Shown here: one piece after another, positions 56,375 through 64,000 of the stretch
How positions within the stretch are numbered: the stretch's first letter is position 1
How the letters are laid out: each line of letters starts with the position of its first letter
NCBI RefSeq assembly: GCF_009796285.1
Contig: NZ_CP047020.1
Location: 868,001-932,000, forward strand
From: Streptomyces broussonetiae
GTDB taxonomy: Bacteria; Actinomycetota; Actinomycetes; Streptomycetales; Streptomycetaceae
DNA length: 64,000 nt
Direction: 5' to 3'
The notes under the pieces: model-generated
Database searches by the model: none
What the model saw: the letters and a program-made list of their open reading frames with translations, nothing else
What the model was told of the DNA's origin: nothing
Translations under genes and position numbers: made by a program

Positions 56375-59227
56375 TCAGGGCCGGGCGGTCAGCGCCCCGG
56401 CCGTGCCGGTGAACAGGGCGACCATGTCCTCCCAGGCCATGGGCGCGCCGCCGGCGACGGGCGGCAGTGCTTCGAGCAGCCGCGTCACCCGGTCCGCGAG
56501 GTCCGGTCCGGCACACCGCATGTAGCGGCCCGGATCGGTGCCGCTGCGCGCGGCGTGGTCGGCGACCGCCCTGTGCAGCCTCGCCGCGCTCTCCCGGGCG
56601 CCGAGTGAGGCGAGGGCGACGACACCCGCGTACAGGGCCCCCAGCTCGTCCGACCCGTTGGGTTGCCCCTCGAACACGGCCACCGCGCGCACCAGCAGAT
56701 CCAGCGCCCGACACGCCACCGCCTCGCCTCCCTGCTCGTCGGCCAGCAGATACCAGGCCAGTTGCAGATCGCTGATGGCCTCCCCCGAGGTGAATCCGCA
56801 CCCGGCGGCGATCTCGCGCGCCCTGCTCAGGGTCTCGGTGACAGCAGCGGTGTCCCCGTCCTGGAAGTGGACGACGGCGATGCCCCACAGCGCCGACGCG
56901 CGCAGGAAACCCGGTGGGTCCCGGCGGTCGCAGGCCGCCTGGAACGCCAGTGCCGCGGCGCGCATGCGCGCGCCGGCCTCCATGTCGGCCAGGGCGTTGC
57001 AGCGGCGCATGTGCGCGTCCAGCAGCAGATCGTCGTGCACCGGGTCCCTGTCGTCGAGCAAGGCGAGCGCGGCATCGGCGGCGGCGAGCGCGGCACCGGT
57101 GTCACCGGCATGACTGGAGGTGACGGAGATCCCGATCAGTGCGGCGGCCCGGTCGGTGACGGGCGCCTCGGGACACGCGTCGAGGGCCCGTCGCAGCAGT
57201 GCCCTCCCCTCGAGTACTGGTCCGGCCGACACCCACAGATACCGCAACACGCCCGTCGTGCGCAGGGCTTGCGCGGGAGCGTGGTCCAGGTCGTGGGCGA
57301 TTGAGGCCCGGATGTTGGCCAGTTCGCCCGCCAGGGCATGCACGGCCTCGCTGAACCTGGGCCCGGTGAACAGCAAGGCCTGTTCGGCGACGAAGGACCG
57401 CACCCACTCGGCGTGCGCCCGGAGGGTGGCGGCACGGTCGGGGTCGATGGCACGGCAGTGACGGCGGATGGTCTCCAGCAGGCGGTAGCGCACGTGCCCC
57501 GAGGAGACGTCCGCGGTGAGTACGGACCGGTCGACCAGCGCCGCCAGCCCCGCGAACACCGCTTGGTCCGTGTCGGCCGGGCGTACCGATGCCGCCGCCT
57601 GCCAGCAGAAGCCGCCGTCGAACGGCCACAGCCGCAGCAGCAACGCGCGCTCCCGGTCCGGAAGTTGCTCGATGCTCCAGCCGATGGCGGCAACCAGCGA
57701 ATGGTGGGGTGAGACCGAGCCGCGGGCCGGGGTGCCGAGGGCGTCGAACCGCTCGTGGACGTGCGCGGCGATGTCGGCCAGGCCGAACGACCGCGCCCGG
57801 GCTGCGGCCAGCTCGATCGCGAGGGGCAGCCCGTCGAGCGCGGTGCAGACAGTGGTGGCCGCCTCGGTGTCGCGGGCGGTGGGTGTCCATCCGGTGCGAT
57901 GTGCCCGCACCCGGTCGAACAGCAGCTCCACCGCCGTGCCGTCCTCGCCGTCGAGCGGCAGCGGTGCGAGCGTGAGCACGTGCTCGCCGTCCAGGCCAAG
58001 CGCCCAGCGGCTGGTCGCGAGGATCCGCAGCCCGGGACACCGCACCAGCAGGGGCAGTACGACATCGGCGAGTGCGTCGGTGAGGTGCTCGCAGTTGTCC
58101 AGTACCAGCACCTCGTGCCGGTCGGCCAGCGCGTGGGCGGCCGCGGCGAGCGGATCGGACGCGGTCCGCGTCCCATCCACCGCCAGTGCGATGGTGGGCG
58201 CGAGCAGTTCCGGGCTGCGCAGGTCGGCCAGCCGGACCAGCCGGGCGTCGGCGCGGTCGGCGGCATGCTCGAGGGCGAGCCGGGTCTTGCCGACCCCGGC
58301 CGGGCCGGTGATCGTCACCAGACGGGCCGCGGCGAGTTCCGCGTCCAGCAGTGACAGCTCCCGCGCGCGTCCGATCAGCCGGGTCAGGGGACGGGCAACG
58401 GCGGGAGGCCGCACGTCCCGGTCGGCGGACGGTGGTTCGTCCGGCCGCGCCGATACCGGCACCGGTGCCGGCACGGTCAGCAGGCTGGGGTCATGGACCA
58501 GCATGCGCTGCTCCAACGCCCGTAACGCCGGGCCCGGTTCGGCACCCAGTTCTTCGACCAGCAGCCCACGTACGCGCCGTAACTCCGCCAGGGCGTGCCC
58601 CTGCCGTCCGCTGCGGTAGAGGCCCAGGGCGAGCAGTTCCCAGCGCCGTTCACGGTACGGCGCCTCGATCACCGACTGGCTCAGGGCCGCCACGGCGCGA
58701 GCGGTCTCGCCACGGGCCAGCCGAGCGGCCTGCAGTTCCTCCAGGGCGATCTCCCGCAGCTCCGTCATCCGTGCCCGCAGGCCGGACACGTGCAGCGACT
58801 CACCCAGCTCTGTCCACGGACGGCCGCGCCACAGGGCCAAGGCCGACTCCAGCATCCGTACGGCAGCGGAGGGGTCGGTGTCGGCCGGCTCCCCCGTACC
58901 GCGCTCCACCCGCCGCTCGAAGAGACCGTGATCGCTCTCCTCGGGCGCCAGCGCGAGCCGATAGCCCTGCGGGGTCGATTCCAGGCGCCCACGCTGTCCC
59001 GGGCCCAGTGCGCTGCGCAGCCGGTGCACCGTGACCCGGATCGCGTTGGTGACCTCGGCGGTCAACTCGGCGTCCCAGACCACTTCGGCCAGCGTCGACA
59101 GCGACACCGCTGACCCCGCACCGGCGGAGAGCGCCGCAAGCAGCCTGCGGGGAATCGGACCGCCGAGTTCCGCCGTACCGCCCTCGATCTCGACCTCGAT
59201 CGGGCCTAGGACCCGGCAGAAGATCAC
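56375..59227 (-). CDS. AfsR/SARP-type regulator with NB-ARC ATPase domain
   Basis: A 950-residue regulator of the AfsR type. N-terminal winged helix (FCRVLGPIEVEIEGG, TLAEVVWDAELTAEVTNAIR, VTVHRLRSALG), BTAD dimerisation domain (about 97-245), NB-ARC ATPase with P-loop GPAGVGKT (308-315), LVLDNCEHL and LATSRWALGL, and GLPLAIELAAARA, and a C-terminal tetratricopeptide-like region. Such regulators switch on antibiotic or other specialised genes in response to phosphorylation or ATP. GTG 59227 has a weak ribosome site (GGGGCGGTGAAG). Two 15-base direct repeats lie upstream. Nearby targets may be the SnoaL-like or secreted protein genes. Confidence 0.88.
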   Translation of the reverse strand: MIFCRVLGPIEVEIEGGTAELGGPIPRRLLAALSAGAGSAVSLSTLAEVVWDAELTAEVTNAIRVTVHRLRSALGPGQRGRLESTPQGYRLALAPEESDHGLFERRVERGTGEPADTDPSAAVRMLESALALWRGRPWTELGESLHVSGLRARMTELREIALEELQAARLARGETARAVAALSQSVIEAPYRERRWELLALGLYRSGRQGHALAELRRVRGLLVEELGAEPGPALRALEQRMLVHDPSLLTVPAPVPVSARPDEPPSADRDVRPPAVARPLTRLIGRARELSLLDAELAAARLVTITGPAGVGKTRLALEHAADRADARLVRLADLRSPELLAPTIALAVDGTRTASDPLAAAAHALADRHEVLVLDNCEHLTDALADVVLPLLVRCPGLRILATSRWALGLDGEHVLTLAPLPLDGEDGTAVELLFDRVRAHRTGWTPTARDTEAATTVCTALDGLPLAIELAAARARSFGLADIAAHVHERFDALGTPARGSVSPHHSLVAAIGWSIEQLPDRERALLLRLWPFDGGFCWQAAASVRPADTDQAVFAGLAALVDRSVLTADVSSGHVRYRLLETIRRHCRAIDPDRAATLRAHAEWVRSFVAEQALLFTGPRFSEAVHALAGELANIRASIAHDLDHAPAQALRTTGVLRYLWVSAGPVLEGRALLRRALDACPEAPVTDRAAALIGISVTSSHAGDTGAALAAADAALALLDDRDPVHDDLLLDAHMRRCNALADMEAGARMRAAALAFQAACDRRDPPGFLRASALWGIAVVHFQDGDTAAVTETLSRAREIAAGCGFTSGEAISDLQLAWYLLADEQGGEAVACRALDLLVRAVAVFEGQPNGSDELGALYAGVVALASLGARESAARLHRAVADHAARSGTDPGRYMRCAGPDLADRVTRLLEALPPVAGGAPMAWEDMVALFTGTAGALTARP

Positions 59228-59301
59228 CGCTTCACCGCCCCGTGGGCCGGGGCGCCGGCGGACCCTGGTGTGACTCTCCGGCCCGGTGGCGCGAGGTCCG
59301 C

Positions 59302-59343
59302 AAGTCGATTGAAACCCGGAAAAACTGTAAGCCGGTTGAAATC
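59302..59343. promoter_or_regulatory. Pair of 15-bp direct repeats upstream of the SARP-type gene
   Basis: AAGTCGATTGAAACC (59302-59316) and AAGCCGGTTGAAATC (59329-59343) agree at 12 of 15 places and are 27 bases apart. SARP proteins bind direct repeats, so these may be the autoregulatory site. Confidence 0.4.
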
Positions 59344-59452
59344 CCGTCCCGCCACAGTGAGGAACGCCCTGCACAGCACCACTGAGACGCACATCCCCTC
59401 AGCCTGGGCACGCACGCGCACCCTGCCCCACCCTCAAAAGGAGAACGCAAGG

Positions 59453-59953
59453 ATGAGCATGGCACACCGACTCGCCCTGGCCGCAACGGCGTTGACACTC
59501 ACCGCAGGTCTGGCGGCGGTCGCCGTACCCGCCCAGGCCAGTACGGCCACCGCCGCCGCGCAGCCCTCGATCACCTCGGTCGCCTTCAGCGGGGCCCACG
59601 GCCCCGGGGTGGCCTCGCCGACGATCACGGTCAACGGATCCGGCTTCGGGACCACCCCGCCCGCGGGGACGAACAACAACGTCACGAGCTGCGGGACGTA
59701 CACCAACAACGGCAACGCCTACGGCAACCAGCTCTACTTCATCGACGACAACAACTTCGAGGCCGGTTACGGCGACGGCAGCGGCGCCAACTGCATCGGC
59801 ATCACCGTGGTCTCCTGGAACTCCAGCCAGGTCGTGCTGCGCTTCGGCAGCTCCTACGGGTCCTTCGCCCACTGGTACCTCAGCAACGGCGACGGCTACG
59901 CCCTGTCCGTGAACAACGGGATCTTCGGCGGTTCGGTCAGCGGCCTGAGCTGA
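59453..59953 (+). CDS. Secreted protein with IPT/TIG-like beta domain
   Basis: A 166-residue protein with a Sec signal (MSMAHRLALAATALTLTAGL, then cleavage near PAQAST). The mature domain begins SITSVAFSGAHGPGVASPTI and continues TVNGSGFGTTPPAG, typical of an IPT/TIG-like immunoglobulin fold, with Asn/Gly/Tyr-rich loops (GNAYGNQLYFIDDNNFEAGY). Two Cys (SCGTY, ANCIG) may form a disulfide. AAGGAGAACGCAAGG lies before ATG 59453. Divergent from the SARP gene across 225 bases. Function unknown, probably extracellular binding. Confidence 0.72.
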   Translation: MSMAHRLALAATALTLTAGLAAVAVPAQASTATAAAQPSITSVAFSGAHGPGVASPTITVNGSGFGTTPPAGTNNNVTSCGTYTNNGNAYGNQLYFIDDNNFEAGYGDGSGANCIGITVVSWNSSQVVLRFGSSYGSFAHWYLSNGDGYALSVNNGIFGGSVSGLS

Positions 59954-59963
59954 CCCCGGCGCG

Positions 59964-59999
59964 CACGGTGGCCGGCGCCTGCTGCTGCCGGCCGCCGTG
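59964..59999 (+). terminator. Terminator after the secreted IPT-like protein gene
   Basis: CACGGTGGCCGGC (59964-59976) pairs with GCCGGCCGCCGTG (59987-59999), 13 pairs with one G-U, around a ten-base loop, ten bases beyond the stop codon. Confidence 0.7.
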
Positions 60000-60000
60000 T

Positions 60001-60316
60001 TCACCGCTGTTCGCGGGCCGGGACACCCTCCCGCCGTCCCGTATCTCCCGCCGCCCAGCACAGGAGGAAGCCGAACGCCGCGTGGGAGGGTGAACCGGGG
60101 CGGGGCGGTGTAGGCGACGAGGAGCTGTTCGCGATGGGTGTCGACGGTGAACTGCTGGACGTCGAGGGTGAGTTCGCCCACCCCCGGATGCCGACAGGTC
60201 TTGGTGAGCTGTCGTGGCCCGCGCACCTGGTGCCCGGCCCACCAGGTACGGAAGTCCGGGTCGCGGACGCCGAGTTCACCCAGCTCCTCGACCGGGTCTT
60301 CCGGTCCCGGGCCCAC
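60001..60316 (-). pseudogene. Remnant of a MmyB-type XRE regulator ligand domain
   Basis: The minus strand reads VEELGELGVRDPDFRTWWAG, HQVRGPRQLTKTCRHPGVGE and LTLDVQQFTVDTHREQLLVA, then YTAPP, which is the C-terminal ligand domain of MmyB-like regulators (pattern FRxxWAxHxVR...HPxVGxLxL...Y). Near 60095 the frame changes to PGSPSHAAFGFLLCWAAGD, stop at 60001. The helix-turn-helix part is missing. It explains the 470-base gap between the secreted protein and SDR genes. Confidence 0.65.
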
Positions 60317-60368
60317 GTCATCGACACCGCCGACCTGCGCGGACTGCTCCAGAGCGCCTGACTCCGCG

Positions 60369-60396
60369 GGCCCCGGTGCATCTGTTCACCGGGGCC
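60369..60396 (-). terminator. Terminator after the SDR gene
   Basis: GGCCCCGGTG (60369-60378) pairs perfectly with CACCGGGGCC (60387-60396) around CATCTGTT, 26 bases beyond the SDR stop codon. Confidence 0.7.
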
Positions 60397-60422
60397 GGTC
60401 CGCGTCCCGGCAGAGCCGGCTC

Positions 60423-61172
60423 TCACTCGGGAACGGTGAACGCCTCGGTGATGCCGCCGTCGAGCGGCAGGGCCGCACCGGTGATGAAGCCGGAGTCGTC
60501 ACCGGCGAGGAAGGCGATCGCACCGGCGGCCTCCTCCAGGGTGCCGAACCGCCCCATGGGCCAGTGCACCATCCGCTGTTCCAGCGCGCCGGGGTTCCGC
60601 TCGAAGACGGCCCGCTGCTCCGGCGTCTCGACCGGCCCAAACAGCACCGCGTTGACGCGCACGCCGCTGCGCGCGAGGTGGACCGCAAGGTCCCGGGTCA
60701 GCTGCACCACACCGGCCTTGGCCGCCGTATAGGCCATCGGGGCCGTCGCCGACCCGACCGCGGCGAGGAACGATGCGGCATTGATGACCGATCCACCGGC
60801 CGGCCGCGTGCTCAGCAGGTGCGGGATGCCGTGCTTGCAGCACAAGAAGATGCTGGTCAGGTTGGCGTCCTGCACCCTGCGCCAGGTCTCCAGGCTCACG
60901 TCCAGCGCGCTGCCGTCACCGCGGTCCATCAGCCCCGTGTTGTTGTGGATGACGTCGAGGCGGCCGTACCGGCCCACGACCTCCGCGTACATCGCCTGGA
61001 CCTGGGACTCGTCGGCCAGGTCGGCCTGGAACGACAGCTCCCCGACGGAGTGCCCGGCCTTGTCGACCCCGACGACCGCACCGCCCTCCTTCGCGAACCG
61101 CTCGGCGACGGCCTGGCCGATCCTGCTGGCGGCACCGTTGACGACACACACCTTGCCGACGAGCGCAGGCAT
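60423..61172 (-). CDS. Short-chain dehydrogenase/reductase
   Basis: A 249-residue classical SDR. Cofactor motif VNGAASRIGQAVAERFA, active-site S134 (NAASFLA), Y148 and K152 (YTAAKAG), and a C-terminal FLAGDDSGFITGAALPLDGG. The usual NNAG motif is NNTG (78-81). Position-36 Asp (VGVDKAG) suggests NAD rather than NADP. GGGAGG precedes ATG 61172. It stands alone between a MmyB remnant and a lipoprotein gene, so its substrate is not suggested by context. Confidence 0.88.
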   Translation of the reverse strand: MPALVGKVCVVNGAASRIGQAVAERFAKEGGAVVGVDKAGHSVGELSFQADLADESQVQAMYAEVVGRYGRLDVIHNNTGLMDRGDGSALDVSLETWRRVQDANLTSIFLCCKHGIPHLLSTRPAGGSVINAASFLAAVGSATAPMAYTAAKAGVVQLTRDLAVHLARSGVRVNAVLFGPVETPEQRAVFERNPGALEQRMVHWPMGRFGTLEEAAGAIAFLAGDDSGFITGAALPLDGGITEAFTVPE

Positions 61173-61487
61173 CCTGACGACCTCCCACATCCTTGCGGAC
61201 GGCACCCCGCCCGCCCGTGTTCCGACCGGGCCCGGGACCCCTGCCGGGCGCCCGGATCCACGGTACGGCCGCTGCGGCGGTCGGCCGGGCACGAACGCGC
61301 GAGGCTCACCGGGGCGCTCGCCGACGGCGGCGAGAACGCCCTGGTCATGACCGCCCTCGGGCTCGCGGTGGCGGGTGTCGTGGTGGGCGTCCTGCTCGGC
61401 CGCGTGCCGGCCCGCCGGGGTGAGCGGGCCGCCCCGCCGCACCTGCGCAGGTGGGGCCGGTACGAGTGAACCTCGCCTGCGTGCGGG
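61173..61487. other. Intergenic region with a possible small membrane ORF
   Basis: About 315 bases. The only candidate is 61347-61469 (+), 40 codons (one helix, ALGLAVAGVVVGVLLGRV, then a basic tail ending RRWGRYE). It lacks a ribosome site and may be the stub of a larger membrane protein, since the frame reads similarly upstream (TGALADGGENALVM). Confidence in a real gene is low. Confidence 0.3.
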
Positions 61488-61991
61488 CTACTTGGCGGGG
61501 AAGAAGTCCAGTACGGTCTTCCCGTCGCCGACCTGGGCCACCCGAAAGCTCAGTCCGTTCAGGCTGCCGGTTCCGCCCTCGCCGACCGACGTGGTGAGGA
61601 ACATGCCCCTGCCCGAGGCCTGCACGACCACCGAGCGCGCCGAGGTGCTGGTGACCTCCAGCGAACCGATACCGAACCGGCTGTCGACCGGGATGCGTGT
61701 CGGCTGCTTCGTCACGAGGAGGCGGCAGCGCCCGTCGAAGCAGGCACCGACATCGGTGCTGTCCTGCGCGCTCCCGGCCCCGGACGACACGGACACGGAC
61801 CACGAGCCCGAGGGAGAAGCGGACGGGCCCGGCGGAGAGTCCGTCGGCAAGGACGGTGGCCCGCTCCTGTGCCCCATGTCGGCACCGCCGGATCCGGCCC
61901 CTGTCCCGCTCCCCGACCCGCAGCCCGCAAGAGCCAGCGCCACGCCCAGCCCCAGCACCGCCACGACACTCCGCTGCGCACCGATCCCCAT
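61488..61991 (-). CDS. Small lipoprotein of unknown function
   Basis: A 167-residue protein with a lipoprotein signal (SVVAVLGLGVALALAGC, lipobox LAGC, C24), then a long Gly/Ser/Pro-rich linker (SGPPSLPTDSPPGPSASPSG) and a C-terminal domain with two cysteines (GACFDGRCRLLV), LEVTSTSARSVVVQASGRGM and FRVAQVGDGKTVLDFFPA. GGTGGAG precedes ATG 61991. Anchored outside the membrane with a cell-wall-spanning linker; the domain is not one I know. Confidence 0.72.
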   Translation of the reverse strand: MGIGAQRSVVAVLGLGVALALAGCGSGSGTGAGSGGADMGHRSGPPSLPTDSPPGPSASPSGSWSVSVSSGAGSAQDSTDVGACFDGRCRLLVTKQPTRIPVDSRFGIGSLEVTSTSARSVVVQASGRGMFLTTSVGEGGTGSLNGLSFRVAQVGDGKTVLDFFPAK

Positions 61992-62198
61992 CGCTCCACC
62001 CCTCACCGGCCGCCCCGCGCCCGTGCCGCACGGGTCTGTCACGGACTTTCCGTTCCACGGTCCGTAGCGGGGCACACGGCCGGGACGGGTCCCGAACACA
62101 AGAGCGCACCACAGCAGGGCCGCTCGCACCGCCCCCGGCCGCACCGCTTCCACCGGGCCGGGTGTGACACGGTCCGGACGCCGTGGTGGCATGGGGGC

Positions 62199-63233
62199 AT
62201 GGAGTTGCGGGAGTTGCGGGCGTTCGTCGCGGTGGTGGAGGAGGGCGGGCTGTCCGCCGCGGCACGGCGGCTGCACATGACCCAGCCGGCCCTGTCCCAG
62301 ACGGTCAGCGGACTCGAGCGGCAGCTCGGAGTGCAGCTACTGGTGCGCGGCAGCACCGAGGTGCAGGCCACCGGGGCGGGAACCACCCTGCTTGCGGAGG
62401 CGCGCGGTCCTCGCCCGGCATGATCAGGCCCTGCGGGCCATGGCCCGCCACACCGGCCCGGGCGGCGGGTCCCTGCGGATCGGGATTCCGCTCGAACTGC
62501 CCTCGGGGCTGCTGGATCCCGCGCTGGCCGAGCTGTGCGAGGCCTGTCCGGACACCCTCGTGCAGGCCCGCCATCTCTCCTCGGCCGAGCAGTTGGCGGC
62601 ACTGCGCGCCGGCGAGCTGGACGTCGGGCTTCTGCGGGAGCGGCGGTCAAGTCCGGAGTTCGACGCGCTGCTCGTCGTACGGGAGAAGATGGGTGTGCTG
62701 CTGGCCGCCGAGCAGGCCGTCGAACTCGCTGGACCGGACGGCATCGCGCTGGACTCACTCGTCGGCGTGCAGTGGGTCGGCTTCCCGCGGGCCGGCAGCC
62801 CCGCCCGGTACCACGAGCTGACCGCCATCCTGCGCGGCCACGGCCTGCACCTGGACCCGCAGGCCCCGCAGGGCCAGACCCTGATCCCGGACGTGCAGCT
62901 GGCGACGGTCGCCTCCGGGCGGGCTTCACGTTGGCGCCGCCCCGCTGGCAGCAGCCGCTGTCCGACCATGTGACGTGGTCGCCCCTGGTCGGGCAGCCGC
63001 TGGTGCGGCGTACCTGGGCCGTGTGGCCGGCCGACTCGCACCGCCGTGACCTCGGCCGCTTCATCGCCGCGCTCGACAGGTCGGTGCGCGGCTGGTCCTG
63101 GCCGGACCGCAGGGAGCGCATGGCCACAGCGTCCGGCGCCCCTTGCGTCACAGCGGGTCAGACAGCCGTACGGCCGCCACAAGTATCAGAACACCGGATG
63201 GTTTTGATTTGGTCTAGTCCTCTTGACGGGTAA
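62199..63233 (+). pseudogene. LysR-family regulator broken by two compensating frameshifts
   Basis: ATG 62199 starts a normal LysR DNA-binding domain (MELRELRAFVAVVEEGGLS, QTVSGLERQLGVQLLV). Near 62408 the frame must change (expected EARAVLARHDQALR; GC seems to be missing in GCGCGC), after which the ligand domain reads SLRIGIPLELPSGLLDPALA, GELDVGLLRERRSSPEFDAL and DGIALDSLVGVQWVGFPRAG. Near 62925 a second change returns to the first frame (GFTLAPPRWQQPLSDHVTWS, RRTWAVWPADSHRRDLG), ending at 63233. Without both corrections the protein stops at codon 75. Either a young pseudogene or sequence errors. Confidence 0.65.
63210..63221 (+). promoter_or_regulatory. DasR-like (dre) element of the chitinase gene
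   Basis: TGGTCTAGTCCT, preceded by T, closely matches the direct-repeat/dre elements known before Streptomyces chitinase genes (consensus near TGGTCTAGACCA). It sits next to a TTGACG hexamer (63223-63228) and 107 bases before the chitinase ATG. Confidence 0.65.
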
Positions 63234-63246
63234 GCCGCCCGGCTGT

Positions 63247-63260
63247 TTGGTATGTACCAA
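63247..63260 (+). promoter_or_regulatory. Second palindrome in the chitinase promoter
   Basis: TTGGTA-TG-TACCAA is a perfect 6-bp inverted repeat, 38 bases after the dre-like site and sharing its TTGGT start. It may be a second regulator site, for example a weaker dre. Confidence 0.5.
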
Positions 63261-63327
63261 CGTCGGCCCGGTACGGCACCACCCCACCACCCAACGCCCT
63301 AGGGGCATCCCCGAAAGGGGCAATGTC

Positions 63328-64000
63328 ATGCACCTGGCAAGACTTGCCGCGTCCGCCTGCGCGCTCGCGCTCGCGGCCACCGGCGCGGCCGTCGCCCTGG
63401 CGCCCGCCAGCAGCGCGGCAGCGAGCAGCGTCTATTCCGTAGCCCCCTATGTCGACATGTCGAACGGTCAGGAAGGCCTGCTCGACACGGCCATCACCGG
63501 ACACGGCCTCAAGGCCTACACCGCGGCCTTCGTACTCGGCGAAGGCTGCAACCAGATATGGGGCGACACTCTCCCCATCGGCAACGACTCCTACACCGAC
63601 CCCGAGATCGCCAGAGCGAAGTCCGAGGGCGCCTCCGTCATCATCTCCTCCGGCGGAGCGAGCGGTGAGCCGCTCGCCTGGACCTGCTCCACCCAGAGCA
63701 GCATCGACGCCGGATACCAGGCCATCATCAACGACTACGGCGTCACCCAGCTCGACTTCGACGTCGAGGGGGCCGCCGTCGCCGACACCGCGGCCGCGGC
63801 CCGCCAGATGCAGGCGATGAAGGACCTCAAGGCGTCCAACCCCGGCCTGCAGTTCTCGATGACCCTGCCGGTGCTGACCAGCGGGCTCACCAACGACGGC
63901 GTCAACATCCTCAAGGCCGCCAAGAACGCCGGCACCAAGATCGACGTCGTCAACGTCATGGCCATGGACTACTACGCGGGCACCGGCACCGAGATGGGCC
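63328..64000 (+). CDS. Secreted GH18 chitinase (partial, runs off the window)
   Basis: The first 224 residues of a GH18 glycoside hydrolase. Signal peptide LARLAASACALALAATGAAV, cleavage near SSAAASS, then VYSVAPYVDMSNGQEGLLDT, FVLGEGCNQIWGDTLPIGND, the SxGG-like ASVIISSGGASGEPLAW and the catalytic motif LDFDVE (142-147; E147 is the likely acid, in the DxDxE pattern), followed by VNVMAMDYYAG. It should cut chitin or related GlcNAc polymers outside the cell. AAAGGGG lies eight bases before ATG 63328. A dre-like site upstream fits control by DasR. No carbohydrate-binding module is visible in the part present. Confidence 0.88.
   Translation, partial: MHLARLAASACALALAATGAAVALAPASSAAASSVYSVAPYVDMSNGQEGLLDTAITGHGLKAYTAAFVLGEGCNQIWGDTLPIGNDSYTDPEIARAKSEGASVIISSGGASGEPLAWTCSTQSSIDAGYQAIINDYGVTQLDFDVEGAAVADTAAAARQMQAMKDLKASNPGLQFSMTLPVLTSGLTNDGVNILKAAKNAGTKIDVVNVMAMDYYAGTGTEMG

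Noticed and set aside
1..64000. tRNA, rRNA, CRISPR arrays, insertion sequences
   Set aside because: Looked for but no cloverleaf with CCA-type ends, no spaced repeat array and no transposase gene or terminal inverted repeats were recognised by eye.

Overview
High-GC DNA (roughly 70 % or more) with dense genes, many GTG starts, strong purine-rich ribosome sites and families typical of Streptomyces: a SigB/F/G-type sigma factor, a RodA paralogue, an AfsR-like SARP regulator, a Tat-type lipoprotein for a polyamine-type ABC importer, and a secreted chitinase with a DasR-like site. It reads as an accessory, catabolism-rich part of a Streptomyces-like chromosome. No rRNA, tRNA, CRISPR array or intact transposase gene was seen.

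Layout. 1-13.6 kb: the end of a DUF5133-like protein, a stress sigma factor, an enolase-superfamily enzyme, small envelope proteins, an HxlR/NADP-binding reductase pair, RodA, a secreted metallophosphoesterase, an alkyl sulfatase with a converging PucR-type regulator, a small conserved protein and an isochorismatase-like protein. 13.7-29.6 kb: a large catabolic block. Leftward it encodes a small unknown protein, a NuoF-like flavoprotein, a ferredoxin, an ADP-forming acyl-CoA ligase and two near-duplicate acyl-CoA dehydrogenases, with a TetR gene beyond. Rightward it encodes a Rieske oxygenase, a four-gene PotDBCA-type importer, an FAD amine oxidase and an aldehyde dehydrogenase. The two arms diverge from a 75-bp region with three palindromes. 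I infer uptake and oxidation of an amine or quaternary-amine compound, with the ferredoxin and NuoF-like protein possibly feeding electrons to the Rieske oxygenase.

29.6-37.6 kb: an SRPBCC protein, a self-regulating MarR gene that looks leaderless, an FAD monooxygenase, then a PaoABC-like molybdenum aldehyde/xanthine oxidoreductase with its XdhC-type maturation factor, facing a TetR gene with paired operators. 37.6-45.3 kb: a decay zone. Remnants of HEAT-repeat, SDR, LysR, benzoylformate decarboxylase, DUF4157 (eCIS-type) and aromatic hydroxylase genes lie among an intact secreted alginate-lyase-type enzyme, a benzaldehyde-dehydrogenase-like enzyme and a urea transporter.

45.3-52.1 kb: GNAT, CBS-pair, alpha/beta hydrolase and CapA genes, then a compact five-gene operon in which every junction is a 4-bp start/stop overlap: DoxX-like, DUF3419 (BtaA-like), DUF2071, membrane-anchored methyltransferase and a four-helix membrane protein. 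This is the best candidate for an undescribed small-molecule or lipid pathway. 52.1-64 kb: kdpC and DUF3592 remnants, an MFS exporter with a muconolactone-isomerase-like gene and divergent LysR, a SnoaL-like protein behind a 950-residue SARP/NB-ARC regulator, secreted and lipoproteins, an SDR enzyme, a LysR gene broken by two indels, and the start of a GH18 chitinase running off the window.

The window holds many gene remnants, several with single-base shifts. This may be real decay, but for some genes a sequencing error cannot be excluded from sequence alone.
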